A DNA stretch of 64,000 nucleotides from Bacillus sp. FJAT-29790 (GTDB lineage: Bacteria; Bacillota; Bacilli; Bacillales; Cytobacillaceae): positions 2,106,341 to 2,170,340 of the forward strand of contig NZ_JAHNZZ010000001.1 of the NCBI RefSeq assembly GCF_019039215.1, read 5' to 3'. The notes under the pieces were generated by a model. It was given only the letters and a program-made list of their open reading frames with translations. It made no database searches and was not told the DNA's origin. Shown piece after piece: positions 37,733 through 46,363 of the stretch. The position numbers and the translations under genes were made by a program. Position 1 is the first letter of the stretch, and each line of letters starts with the position of its first letter.

Positions 37733-38677
37733 ATGTCTAAAGTACAAAAGCCCACTTATGGGGGCCAGGCGGTCGTAGAAGGCGTCATGTTTGGCGGCAA
37801 GTATCATTATGTAACGGCTATTCGCCGAAAAGACGATTCAATTGAATATTTCGAGGTTCCGCGCAAGTCAAATCCCTCCTTTCAGTTTCTAAAAAAGATA
37901 CCGTTTATTCGAGGGATTATTGCGATTATCGAAGCCAGTGCAAATGGCTCTAAACATTTAAATTTTTCAACAGAAAGATTTGATTTGGATCCTAGTGAGG
38001 ATCATCAGTTAAAAGAAGAGGAAGGTTCAAAATTAACGATGTGGCTCGGGGTGGCTGCAATCGGAGTCTTATCCTTTCTTTTTGGAAAGTTTATTTTCAC
38101 ACTCGTTCCCGTTTTTTTAGCAGCATTAACAAAGCCCATTTTTTCCAGTGATTTGTCACAGGTTTTAATCGAAGGTTTGTTCAAATTGTTGTTACTGCTT
38201 TGTTACATTTACTTTGTATCTCTCACCCCAATCATTAAAAGGGTGTTTCAATACCATGGAGCGGAGCATAAAGTAATTAATGCGTTCGAAAATGGCAAAG
38301 AACTTACCGTAGAAAATGTGCAAGCTCAATCACGGCTTCACTACCGCTGCGGGAGCAGTTTCATTTTATTTACTGTTATCGTTGGTGTCTTTGTTTACTT
38401 GCTTGTCCCAACAGAACCATTATATGTCCGGGTTCTAAATCGGCTTGCTCTCATTCCCGTTGTTCTAGGAATTTCATTTGAGGTTTTACAGCTTACAAAT
38501 AAAGTAAGAAATATCCCTGTTTTAAAATATTTAGGGGTTCCGGGTTTATGGCTTCAGCTTCTGACAACGAAGGAACCAAAAAATGACCAAGTAGAAGTCG
38601 CTATTCTTTCGTTCAAAGAACTACTAAAGAAGGAAAAAGAAACAGCTGACCTCATTAAAACAGAGGAAATTGTTTAA
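37733..38677 (+). CDS. yqhQ: YqhQ family DUF1385 membrane protein
   Basis: 314-residue protein with the DUF1385 core: YGGQAVVEGVMFGGKYHYV at the N-terminus, FQYHGAEHKVINAFENG in the middle (a conserved His/Glu site) and HYRCGSSFILF. Four or five membrane segments follow residue 100. Its function is not established, although the conserved charged loop suggests an enzyme or transporter component. Starts at ATG 37733; the site GGTTGGTG upstream is weak. Upstream partner of yqhP. Confidence 0.88.
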   Translation: MSKVQKPTYGGQAVVEGVMFGGKYHYVTAIRRKDDSIEYFEVPRKSNPSFQFLKKIPFIRGIIAIIEASANGSKHLNFSTERFDLDPSEDHQLKEEEGSKLTMWLGVAAIGVLSFLFGKFIFTLVPVFLAALTKPIFSSDLSQVLIEGLFKLLLLLCYIYFVSLTPIIKRVFQYHGAEHKVINAFENGKELTVENVQAQSRLHYRCGSSFILFTVIVGVFVYLLVPTEPLYVRVLNRLALIPVVLGISFEVLQLTNKVRNIPVLKYLGVPGLWLQLLTTKEPKNDQVEVAILSFKELLKKEKETADLIKTEEIV

Positions 38678-38773
38678 AGTGAAACTTTCATCAGTGGATG
38701 TCTTTTCCACTGATGGTTAGTTGAAGCCCACAGGATGTGGCGTTCTTAGTCCGTGATTCCATTTCGGGCAGTT

Positions 38774-38854
38774 ACGGGCAGTTATTCCCCACTTTTCTCT
38801 CTTCATTTTCTCTAAATTATGAAATTTGGGGATTACTGCCCGTTAATCTGCGAT
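38774..38854. repeat. long inverted repeat between yqhQ and yqhP, shared with 56664
   Basis: CGGGCAGTTATTCCCCA pairs with TGGGGATTACTGCCCG across a loop of about 38 bases. The right arm plus flank (38833-38854) matches the reverse of 56664-56685 at 21 of 22 bases, so this is a copy of a dispersed hairpin repeat. No T run follows it. Confidence 0.65.
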
Positions 38855-38920
38855 AATTTTGTTGTACTAAGTTTAAAAGCTTGATTAAATGCTCATCATG
38901 CTCATAGGGAGGTGGCTTTC

Positions 38921-39295
38921 TTGAAAAATCGGATTTCACTATTCATCATTTCCGGACTCATCCTTCTTGCTGTCCTGGGAATAACCGCCAGTATGATTTC
39001 AGATCCTGCCGGTTTTTTGCGTAGAATAGCTGTCATTTTATTAGTTGGTGCTGTAGTTTTTTACATCGCTCGGCGTTTTTATAAAGCTAGCCCTGGTAAA
39101 CAGGAGCACCGGGCATTTATTCGAGCAGCAAAAAAATCAAAAAAGCGATTTCATAAAGAAACAGGAACGGGCAATAACCGTAAATCAAACAGCGGTTCCT
39201 TGTCATCCCTTAAAAAAGTGAAAAAAAAATCATCTACACATTTGACCGTAATAGAAGGCAAAAAAGGCAAAAAGAAAGATCGGGCTTTATTTTAG
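38921..39295 (+). CDS. yqhP: YqhP (SA1362 family) membrane protein
   Basis: Small protein of about 124 residues with two membrane helices (about 4-23 and 30-50) and a very basic tail (KKSKKRFHKETGTG, KKVKKKSS, KGKKKD). I favour the TTG at 38921 because AGGGAGG lies nine bases upstream and MKNRISLFIISG matches the family start; a GTG three codons earlier is possible. Unknown function. Follows yqhQ as in B. subtilis. Confidence 0.78.
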   Translation: MKNRISLFIISGLILLAVLGITASMISDPAGFLRRIAVILLVGAVVFYIARRFYKASPGKQEHRAFIRAAKKSKKRFHKETGTGNNRKSNSGSLSSLKKVKKKSSTHLTVIEGKKGKKKDRALF

Positions 39296-39315
39296 GAGGC
39301 TCGATCTTACTTTTT
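39276..39315 (+). terminator. possible yqhP terminator
   Basis: AAAGATCGGGCT...AGGCTCGATCTT followed by ACTTTTTGC; the left arm overlaps the last codons of yqhP. Confidence 0.55.
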
Positions 39316-39362
39316 GCAATTAGAGCTGTTTTTTGATGAACAGATTACATATGAAATAAACA

Positions 39363-40247
39363 TTAATATCTCCATTGAGAAAAGAATTCCTTTGCACATT
39401 TGCTCCCAAAATCAAATAGGGCTTGCTTTTTATTCTTTGTTAATTGGAATTCTGTCAATAGAACGCCCTCTGTCGGAATAAAAATAATGTTTTTGACATG
39501 CTTTTTAGAAATATACCTTGCATCATGGGAATCTTTCATTGTCTCAAACAGGGCCTCAAACATTTGAATCGCATTGCGGATTTTATTTGTGGGGCGTTCA
39601 TTCATATTATGACTAAGCTTTACCCCTAATACGGGTCTAACTTGGACGACATTATCTGTATCGAATAACCACATTGGAAAATTACTAAGCACACCCCCGT
39701 CTACGATTAAGTTTGTATTTTTATCCGTTTGAAGCTTAACAGGCTCGAAAAAATAAGGAAGGCTGCAACTCATTCTAATTGCTTTGGCAATTGGGAAAGA
39801 ACCTGGGTCTATCTGATAATGTACTAAGTCATCCGGCAATACGATAAGCCGGCCATTTGTTAAGTCTGATGCAACAACACGCAAAGACTGGTATGGAAGG
39901 TCAGAAAAAGTCCTTATCCCCTTTGCCAGTAGCTTCTCTTCAATCCATTTTTCCAGTGCATCTCCCTTGTATAAACCAAGTCGCCAGTATAGCAGAATCC
40001 ATTTTGTAACAGAAAAAGGGATAAAGGAATATCGCGCATCAAGAAACTTTTCCAAATTAAGTTCATCGATTAATTGATAAATTTCTTCACTTGTATATTG
40101 AGCGGCAATTAGCGCTGCGACAATGGCTCCCGCACTTGTACCAGCTACCCTCTTGAAGCGAAAACCTTTTTCCTCTATCCCTGCATAAGCCCCAACAAGA
40201 GCAAATCCTTTAATTCCTCCTCCTGAAAAAACACCGTCTATATACAT
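39363..40247 (-). CDS. yqhO: patatin-like phospholipase (YqhO family)
   Basis: Predicted lipid acyl hydrolase of 294 residues from the ATG at 40247 (MYIDGVFSGGGIKGF), which has AGGAGTGG upstream; the frame extends to 40307 without homology. The patatin catalytic dyad is complete: the oxyanion loop GGGIKG near 9, the nucleophile Ser in GTSAGA near 40 and the Asp in DGGVLSNFP near 190. Substrate unknown. In B. subtilis mntR separates this gene from lipM; here nrdJ and the opuA cluster lie in that interval. Confidence 0.87.
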   Translation of the reverse strand: MYIDGVFSGGGIKGFALVGAYAGIEEKGFRFKRVAGTSAGAIVAALIAAQYTSEEIYQLIDELNLEKFLDARYSFIPFSVTKWILLYWRLGLYKGDALEKWIEEKLLAKGIRTFSDLPYQSLRVVASDLTNGRLIVLPDDLVHYQIDPGSFPIAKAIRMSCSLPYFFEPVKLQTDKNTNLIVDGGVLSNFPMWLFDTDNVVQVRPVLGVKLSHNMNERPTNKIRNAIQMFEALFETMKDSHDARYISKKHVKNIIFIPTEGVLLTEFQLTKNKKQALFDFGSKCAKEFFSQWRY

Positions 40248-40347
40248 GTAAGCCACTCCTATCGATGTACTTACTTGATCGCTTGATACATCTTTAATCA
40301 GGGACATGGAAAAATAGTACGGTAGACAAGGAGATTTTTTTAATAAA

Positions 40348-40387
40348 CCAAAAAAGAAGATGGACGAAAATCCCCATCTTCTTTTTG
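40348..40387 (-). terminator. nrdJ terminator
   Basis: Minus strand AAAAAGAAGATGGG-GATTTTCG-TCCATCTTCTTTTTTGG, on the minus strand downstream of nrdJ but separated from its stop codon by element A3. Confidence 0.82.
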
Positions 40388-40400
40388 GTTATTATTTAAA

Positions 40401-40523
40401 GGCTCTTTTCACATATAATGTGTTTTTAGCCTTCAAAGTTTGCCCGTTGATCTCCGCTCCAATCAACTCAGATATTTATATAAAATTAAACTAAAAAAAG
40501 CAACAAAGTTTACGAAAATAGCC
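40401..40523. mobile_element. family A MITE-like element, internally deleted copy A3
   Basis: 123 bp with the same ends as A1 and A2 (GGCTCTTTTCAC... and ...TTTACGAAAATAGCC), flanked by TATTTAAA (40393-40400) and TTTTTAAA (40524-40531), a 7/8 match. The whole GC-rich centre is gone, with the join at the short repeat TCCGCT that flanks the missing part in longer copies. It sits 8 bp beyond the nrdJ stop codon. Confidence 0.82.
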
Positions 40524-40531
40524 TTTTTAAA

Positions 40532-43093
40532 TTACAATCCGCATTTTAATTGGGCATTACAATTCGTACATGTATTGCAGCCGCCAATTTCTTCTACGTT
40601 TCCTTTGCGGCAAACCGGACAAGTATTTCCAACTTCTGAGCCAATCGTCACACTTGTTGAACGAAGGTCGCTAATTGTATCGACAAGGACCACATGCTGC
40701 TTTGTTTTTTCCTTTTTGGCAAAGCTAGTATCATCAAAGCTGTTTTCTTCCGCTTTCAAGGTTAGTACTTGTGAATCACGAGAGCCATCAACATAGACAG
40801 TTCCGCCTTTTGCCCCGCCGCGGTATAGGCGTTCATACACCTTTTCCACTTGTTCAACACTGTATCCTTTAGGCGCATTAACCGTTTTACTGATCGAACT
40901 GTCGATCCAGCGCTGAATGATACATTGAACATCTGCATGCGCTTCAGGTGCTAAATCCATCGCAGCAATAAACCATTCTGGAAGGTTATTCGGATCCGCT
41001 TCCGGATTCTTATCCAAGTACTCTTGAACAATATCCGCCTTTACTTCAATAAACTTCCCAAGACGGCCGCTTCTGAAGTAAGAGAACGAGAAGTAAGGTT
41101 CAAGTCCAGTACTTACCCCGACCATTGTCCCTGTGGACCCAGTTGGAGCCACGGTCAGAAGATGAGAATTACGAATACCATTGTTTAGAATTTGCTCTCG
41201 TACATCTTTAGGCATTTTTTGCATGAAGCCTGTTTCTGTAAATGCTTTTCGAAGACGGTTTGTTTCTTCTGCTGTTTCCCCTGTTAAGAATGGGAAGCTT
41301 CCTTTTTCTTTAGCCAGTTCTACAGACGTACGATAAGCTGTCGTTGCGATTGTTTCGAATACTTTATCAACAAGGATATTTCCTTTTTCAGATCCGTACT
41401 CTGTTTCACAGTAGATTAGTAAGTCGTGAAGACCCATAACACCTAAGCCAACACGGCGTTCACCAAGTGCCTGTGTTTTATTGTCTTCAAGGAAGTATGG
41501 AGTTGCATCAATTACGTTGTCCTGCATGCGGACTCCGACTTCCACCGTACGTTCTAATTTTTCAAAATCAACCGTTTTGTTTTCCTTATCGGCCATTTCT
41601 GCCAAGTTAACAGCTGCTAAATTGCAAACAGAATATGGTGCGAGAGGTTGCTCGCCACATGGATTTGTTGCAACGACTTTTTGTCCATAGCTTTTAGCAT
41701 TGGTCATGTCGTTGGCATTATCGATAAAGAAAATACCTGGTTCAGCTGAGTATGTTGCACAAATATTGATTAGGTTCCAAAGCTCTTTCGCTTTGATTCT
41801 TCGGTAAACCCGCACTTTATGGCCAAGTTTCTCCCATTCACGTACGTCTCCTACTTTATGCCATTCTTTATTGTAGATGTGCATTTCCTCTTGTTCGTAG
41901 CCTTCAACATCTGGAAAGCGAAGCTCATATTCAGCGTCTTTCTCAACAGCATCCATGAATTCTTTTGTTAGGCATACTGAAATGTTGGCACCTGTAAGGA
42001 ATTCAGAATTGTGAACAGAATACGTGCCCCCTGTTTCCAACTTCTCCTCTGCATCGCGAATAATGTTCTCACTAAAACCGCCAAAACCAGGAATATGCTT
42101 GTAATTAATGATCCCCTGGTACATGGCTTCTTCCTGAATAGTAAAAGGAGTAAATTTTAATTTTTCTTTTGCGTATTTCTTTATCGTTTCATCATTTGTC
42201 GTTTCAAGCAGGAATCGTAATATTCTAGGATTTTGCATTTTAGAAATGATGAATTCAATAATGTCAGGGTGCCAATCCGCTAACATGATCATCTGGGCGC
42301 CTCTGCGCGAACCACCCTGCTCAACAAGATGTGTCAGCTTCGCAATATCATCAAGCCATGATACGGAGCCGGATGATTTTCCGTTTACCCCTCTGGCCAA
42401 TGTGTTTCTCGGCCTTAATGTAGAACCGTTTGTACCGACCCCGCCGCCGCGGCTCATAATTTCCATGACTTGCTTGCGGTGTTCAGAAATGCCTTCCCGG
42501 GAATCTTGGACAAAAGGCATGACGTAGCAATTAAAGTATGTTACATCAGTCCCCGCTCCTGCACCATAGAGAACACGGCCAGCTGGGATAAAGTTTAAAT
42601 TCGCTAGTTCATTGTAAAACTTCTCAAACCATTCTTTCCTTTTCTCCTCCGTTGTTTCAACAGATGCAAGACCAGTTGCATTACGCTTAGCAATTTGTTC
42701 ATAAAAAAGCTCCAGCGGCTTTTCGATCACGTCAAGCGATTTGGTAATGATCCCAGTGCGTGCTTCTTCAGGGTCATCAAGCACACCTCTGTAATCCTCT
42801 TCCACTAACACTTTTGCTGATTTATTTTCCCAATCAATTTCTACAATGTAGCCAAGACCGCGGGCAGGGAACTTTGGGTCTTCTTTTATGGTGAGTACGA
42901 CGAAGTCTCCATTGGATAACGTAATCTTCTCAGTGTCTTTGAATGTATACCTATCCAGCATGACTAAGCGGGAAACGCCTTTGTGGGTCATATTCATATC
43001 AGGGGTGATAGGATGTACTTGCGGAAATAGACTGATGTCCTTATTCAGGCGCTCAATATCCAAACTCATTTTTTGTCCTAGTGCAACAGACAT
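40532..43093 (-). CDS. nrdJ: adenosylcobalamin-dependent (class II) ribonucleotide reductase
   Basis: Reduces ribonucleotides to deoxyribonucleotides using a B12-derived radical, without oxygen. The 853-residue protein contains the active-site motif NPCGEQPLAPYSVCNL near 480, GGGVGTNGSTLRPRN near 215, APTGSTGTMVGVSTGLEP near 660 and a C-terminal cysteine-rich tail (CPVCRKGN, CNTCTNC, CGL). GAAGGAG precedes the ATG. Two NrdR boxes 31 bp apart lie upstream, so it should be repressed by NrdR. B. subtilis lacks a class II enzyme here. Confidence 0.94.
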   Translation of the reverse strand: MSVALGQKMSLDIERLNKDISLFPQVHPITPDMNMTHKGVSRLVMLDRYTFKDTEKITLSNGDFVVLTIKEDPKFPARGLGYIVEIDWENKSAKVLVEEDYRGVLDDPEEARTGIITKSLDVIEKPLELFYEQIAKRNATGLASVETTEEKRKEWFEKFYNELANLNFIPAGRVLYGAGAGTDVTYFNCYVMPFVQDSREGISEHRKQVMEIMSRGGGVGTNGSTLRPRNTLARGVNGKSSGSVSWLDDIAKLTHLVEQGGSRRGAQMIMLADWHPDIIEFIISKMQNPRILRFLLETTNDETIKKYAKEKLKFTPFTIQEEAMYQGIINYKHIPGFGGFSENIIRDAEEKLETGGTYSVHNSEFLTGANISVCLTKEFMDAVEKDAEYELRFPDVEGYEQEEMHIYNKEWHKVGDVREWEKLGHKVRVYRRIKAKELWNLINICATYSAEPGIFFIDNANDMTNAKSYGQKVVATNPCGEQPLAPYSVCNLAAVNLAEMADKENKTVDFEKLERTVEVGVRMQDNVIDATPYFLEDNKTQALGERRVGLGVMGLHDLLIYCETEYGSEKGNILVDKVFETIATTAYRTSVELAKEKGSFPFLTGETAEETNRLRKAFTETGFMQKMPKDVREQILNNGIRNSHLLTVAPTGSTGTMVGVSTGLEPYFSFSYFRSGRLGKFIEVKADIVQEYLDKNPEADPNNLPEWFIAAMDLAPEAHADVQCIIQRWIDSSISKTVNAPKGYSVEQVEKVYERLYRGGAKGGTVYVDGSRDSQVLTLKAEENSFDDTSFAKKEKTKQHVVLVDTISDLRSTSVTIGSEVGNTCPVCRKGNVEEIGGCNTCTNCNAQLKCGL

Positions 43094-43194
43094 TATGACA
43101 ACTCCTTCAAAATATTATTCAGTTGTTCTAATAAAATAGTAGTTTTAGGTAATTCTAGTTGTAGAAATAAATTTACCATATCAAAACACCTAAA

Positions 43195-43241
43195 TCAACA
43201 TATAGTATCTAAAATATTTTCGACACCACTATATATTGTGT
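43195..43241. promoter_or_regulatory. pair of NrdR boxes upstream of nrdJ
   Basis: CCACTATATATTGTGT (43226-43241) matches the NrdR consensus ACACWATATATWGTGT at 15 of 16 positions. A weaker partner, TCAACATATAGTATCT (43195-43210), has its centre exactly 31 bp away, the three-turn spacing of known NrdR box pairs. Confidence 0.85.
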
Positions 43242-43379
43242 TTAGTTCATGAACACTTTATTTTGTCAAAAATAAAATCAACTAGAATCGGGAGAGAAAA
43301 AGAGAGATTCATAGATTTATGACATATTTAGATAAATTTCAATATATTTCGCGGCTTGCACTTTTGTTAAAGACAAAAC

Positions 43380-43410
43380 AAAAGCACGGGAATTCACCAG
43401 TGCTTTTTGT
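43380..43410 (-). terminator. terminator of the GbsR-type regulator gene
   Basis: Minus strand AAAAAGCACTGG-TGAATT-CCCGTGCTTTTGTTTTG, directly after the stop codon. Confidence 0.82.
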
Positions 43411-43412
43411 AA

Positions 43413-43967
43413 CTAGTCTTTATTCTTAGGAATGAACTCAAAAATTTTGCCTGACTCAAAGCTGTCCACTAAGCGATTTAGCCATTCATAATAGGTAAGT
43501 GCTGACTTTAATTTCTCAATATCAAGCATCGCTGCCGTTCGGATCTCTTCCTCGGTTTCTTCAGAACTCACTAAACACTCAAGGTCTGCTATTGACTTTG
43601 TCATAGCAGACATATTCATCGAAACACCTGATCGCCACTTTATAGTAAAAAAGTCAGAAAAGGTTTGATACCAATCTTCTTCAGCTTGATACAAATCCTT
43701 CCTCATTCCCTTTTTCCAAACCTTCTCCACCATCTTAAGCTCCAGTAAGCTGCGAACTGAGGTGCTCATACTTGTTTTGCTCATCCCGAGCTCTTCCTTC
43801 ATTTCATCCAGCGTCATCGGGTGATCTTGGAAATATAACATTCCATACAAACGTCCGATCGAATCAGTGACTCCATATAAATTCATATTTTGTGCAATTG
43901 CTTCGATCACTCGCTCTCGTGCATGGTGAAGCTGTTCTTTCCCATCCATGTTCACATTCACATCCAT
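43413..43967 (-). CDS. GbsR/OpcR-type MarR-family repressor
   Basis: 184-residue winged-helix protein of the GbsR family. The DNA-binding part is about residues 25-95 (DEMKEELGMSKTSMSTSVRSLLELKMVEKVWKKGMRKDLY, key recognition segment SKTSMSTSVRSLLE), followed by a helical C-terminal domain. Relatives in B. subtilis (GbsR, OpcR) control choline conversion and choline/betaine uptake genes. It is divergent from opuAA with a 289-bp gap carrying an inverted repeat, so it probably controls the transporter. Exact member is not decidable. Confidence 0.87.
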   Translation of the reverse strand: MDVNVNMDGKEQLHHARERVIEAIAQNMNLYGVTDSIGRLYGMLYFQDHPMTLDEMKEELGMSKTSMSTSVRSLLELKMVEKVWKKGMRKDLYQAEEDWYQTFSDFFTIKWRSGVSMNMSAMTKSIADLECLVSSEETEEEIRTAAMLDIEKLKSALTYYEWLNRLVDSFESGKIFEFIPKNKD

Positions 43968-44122
43968 AAATGTAAATTTTGCGATTTCTTTCTGAATTTT
44001 CCTTAGGGATAACTAGAAAATGCAATAATCATTTATTAGACTAACATGTTTTTTTTGAATGTAAAGGGGGATTCATTGAAGCATATGGGAGGAAAATAGA
44101 GGAAATGTAAGAATAACGCACG

Positions 44123-44147
44123 TACAGTATGTTCAGTTTTTACTGTA
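44123..44147. promoter_or_regulatory. inverted repeat in the gbsR-opuA divergent region, candidate operator
   Basis: TACAGTA-N11-TACTGTA, arms 18 bp centre to centre, overlapping a second imperfect repeat GTTCA..TGAAC. A possible promoter (TTTGCT..TATACAAT, near 44190-44215) lies downstream. Binding by the adjacent GbsR-type protein is inferred from position only. Confidence 0.4.
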
Positions 44148-44256
44148 TGAACTTTACGGCTGAATATGACGATTTAACAGCTTTGCTCTCTTTTTCTAGA
44201 ACTTATACAATTAGAAGGTCCTTTTTGTGCGGCAATTTAAGAACGAGGTGATTGAT

Positions 44257-45513
44257 TTGAGTGAACAAATTTTTAAAATCAGTGTCAAAAACGTGACAAA
44301 AATTTTTGGAAGGAATTCCAAAAAAGCATTACAACTTTTAAATGAAGGAAATCCCAAGGACGATATTCTAAAAAAGACAGGTTCAACTGTAGGAATTAAT
44401 CAAGCAACATTTGATGTCAGTGCAGGAGAAATTTTTGTCATTATGGGGCTATCAGGAAGCGGTAAATCTACATTAGTTCGCACATTAAACCGGCTAATCG
44501 ATCCGACGATCGGCGAAGTTTGGATTGACGGAAAAGAGATTACAAAAATGAAAAAAGATGAGTTAAGAGAGGTTCGGCGCAAAAAAATCAGCATGGTGTT
44601 TCAGAAATTCGCCTTACTTCCCCATCGAACTGTGCTCGAAAATGCCGAGTATGGCTTGGAAATTCAAGGTAAAGAAAAGGATGTACGGAAGCACAAGGCC
44701 TTGAATGCCTTGAAGTTAGTTGGACTTGAAGGGTATGAAAACCAGCTTCCGGAACAGCTGAGCGGCGGCATGCAGCAGCGCGTCGGGTTAGCAAGAGCAC
44801 TCGCGAATGATCCGGATATTTTATTGATGGATGAAGCATTCAGTGCATTAGACCCATTAATCCGGAAAGATATGCAGGATGAATTACTCGAGCTTCAATC
44901 AAAAATGGAAAAAACAATCATCTTTATCACTCATGATTTAGATGAAGCACTTCGAATTGGTGACCGGATTGCGTTAATGAAGGATGGCGAGATCGTCCAA
45001 ATCGGATCACCGGAAGAAATATTAATGCACCCATCCAACAACTATGTTGAAAGATTTGTAGAGGATGTCGATTTATCTAAAGTATTAACGGCCAGTCATG
45101 TGATGAAAAGAGCGGAGACGGTACAAATTGATAAAGGCCCACGGGTTGCTTTACAAATGATGAAGAAGCTTGGGATTTCAAGCATTTACGCAGTGGATAG
45201 AAAGAAAAAACTGCTTGGAGTTATCCATGCTGCGGATGCGAAAACCGCTGCTGAGAACGGACAGTCATTACAAGTTACCCTTGATCCGAACGTTCAAAAG
45301 GTTGCCGGGGAGACTTTGTTAACCGACTTGTTTGATAAAGTATCTACCGCCATCGTTCCCGTAGCCGTTGTTGATAAGGATGATCGCATTCATGGGATTC
45401 TTGTAAGAGGAGCAGTTATTGGCGCTCTTGCGGGGAATAATGCGGCTATAAATGATTTGGAAAAGGCAAAAAAAGAAGCGGCTGCTGATCAGTCCATAAA
45501 GGGGGAAATTTAA
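44257..45513 (+). CDS. opuAA: glycine betaine ABC transporter ATP-binding protein
   Basis: ATPase of the osmoprotectant importer OpuA. I use the TTG at 44257 (MSEQIFKISVKNV, 418 aa), with GAGGTG upstream; this length equals B. subtilis OpuAA, while the frame start at 44227 adds ten unsupported residues. Walker A GLSGSGKST near 60, signature LSGGMQQRVGLARA near 165, Walker B ILLMDEAFSALDP near 190 and a C-terminal CBS pair (about 285-405) that in homologues senses ionic strength. First gene of opuA(AA-AB-AC). Confidence 0.94.
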   Translation: MSEQIFKISVKNVTKIFGRNSKKALQLLNEGNPKDDILKKTGSTVGINQATFDVSAGEIFVIMGLSGSGKSTLVRTLNRLIDPTIGEVWIDGKEITKMKKDELREVRRKKISMVFQKFALLPHRTVLENAEYGLEIQGKEKDVRKHKALNALKLVGLEGYENQLPEQLSGGMQQRVGLARALANDPDILLMDEAFSALDPLIRKDMQDELLELQSKMEKTIIFITHDLDEALRIGDRIALMKDGEIVQIGSPEEILMHPSNNYVERFVEDVDLSKVLTASHVMKRAETVQIDKGPRVALQMMKKLGISSIYAVDRKKKLLGVIHAADAKTAAENGQSLQVTLDPNVQKVAGETLLTDLFDKVSTAIVPVAVVDKDDRIHGILVRGAVIGALAGNNAAINDLEKAKKEAAADQSIKGEI

Positions 45514-45514
45514 T

Positions 45515-46363
45515 ATGGAAGGCTTATTGCCAAAATTACCGATTTCCGTTTGGGTTGACCGTTTTGTTGAGTGGCTGACAATCACTTTTGAAGCCGCTTT
45601 TGACGGGATATCAGAGGGGCTTGAAAGGATTGTAGAAGGATTGGTAACCGGACTCGGATTTATTCCTTTCTATATTTTTATCATTCTATTAGGTTTATTA
45701 GCTTGGAAGGTAGCCTCTAAGGGAATTGCACTATTTTCGGTTATCGGTTTATTTTTTATCGAAAATTTAGGTTACTGGGATCCGATGCTCGAAACCCTTG
45801 CTCTAGTCTTGTCTGCTGTATTCATATCTGTGGTACTAGGTGTCCCCGTTGGTATTTGGGCTTCTCAAAATAGGAAAGTAAAACGAGTTGTTATCCCAAT
45901 TTTGGATTTTATGCAAACAATGCCTGCATTTGTCTATTTAATCCCTGCCATCTTCTTCTTTAGTATTGGAGTTGTACCCGGTGTGGTCGCATCTGTTATT
46001 TTTTCGATGCCCCCTACCATCAGGATGACTATATTAGGCATTCAGCAAGTTCCCGCGGATATTATTGAAGCAACTGAAGCATTTGGCTCTACAATGAGCC
46101 AGCGTTTGCTGAAGGTACAGCTGCCGCTTGCAACGCCGACCATCATGGCAGGTATTAATCAAAGCATCATGCTCGCATTATCCATGGTCGTCATTGCTTC
46201 CATGGTAGGAGCTCCTGGTCTTGGAGCAGATGTCTACCGTGCTGTTACACAAATTCAAATTGGAAAAGGGTTTGAGGCTGGTCTTGCGATCGTGGTCATC
46301 GCGATCATCCTTGACCGGATTACCCAAAATATCGGAATTAAAAAACAAGGGGGAAATATGTAA
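45515..46363 (+). CDS. opuAB: glycine betaine ABC transporter permease
   Basis: 282-residue membrane subunit of OpuA. Begins ME GLLPKLPISVWVDRFVEWL, with six or so membrane helices from residue 45 on and the permease coupling loop EATEAFGSTMSQRLLKVQLPLA (EAA-type) near 190. Starts one base after the opuAA stop and overlaps opuAC by one base, so the three subunits are translationally coupled. Confidence 0.95.
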   Translation: MEGLLPKLPISVWVDRFVEWLTITFEAAFDGISEGLERIVEGLVTGLGFIPFYIFIILLGLLAWKVASKGIALFSVIGLFFIENLGYWDPMLETLALVLSAVFISVVLGVPVGIWASQNRKVKRVVIPILDFMQTMPAFVYLIPAIFFFSIGVVPGVVASVIFSMPPTIRMTILGIQQVPADIIEATEAFGSTMSQRLLKVQLPLATPTIMAGINQSIMLALSMVVIASMVGAPGLGADVYRAVTQIQIGKGFEAGLAIVVIAIILDRITQNIGIKKQGGNM

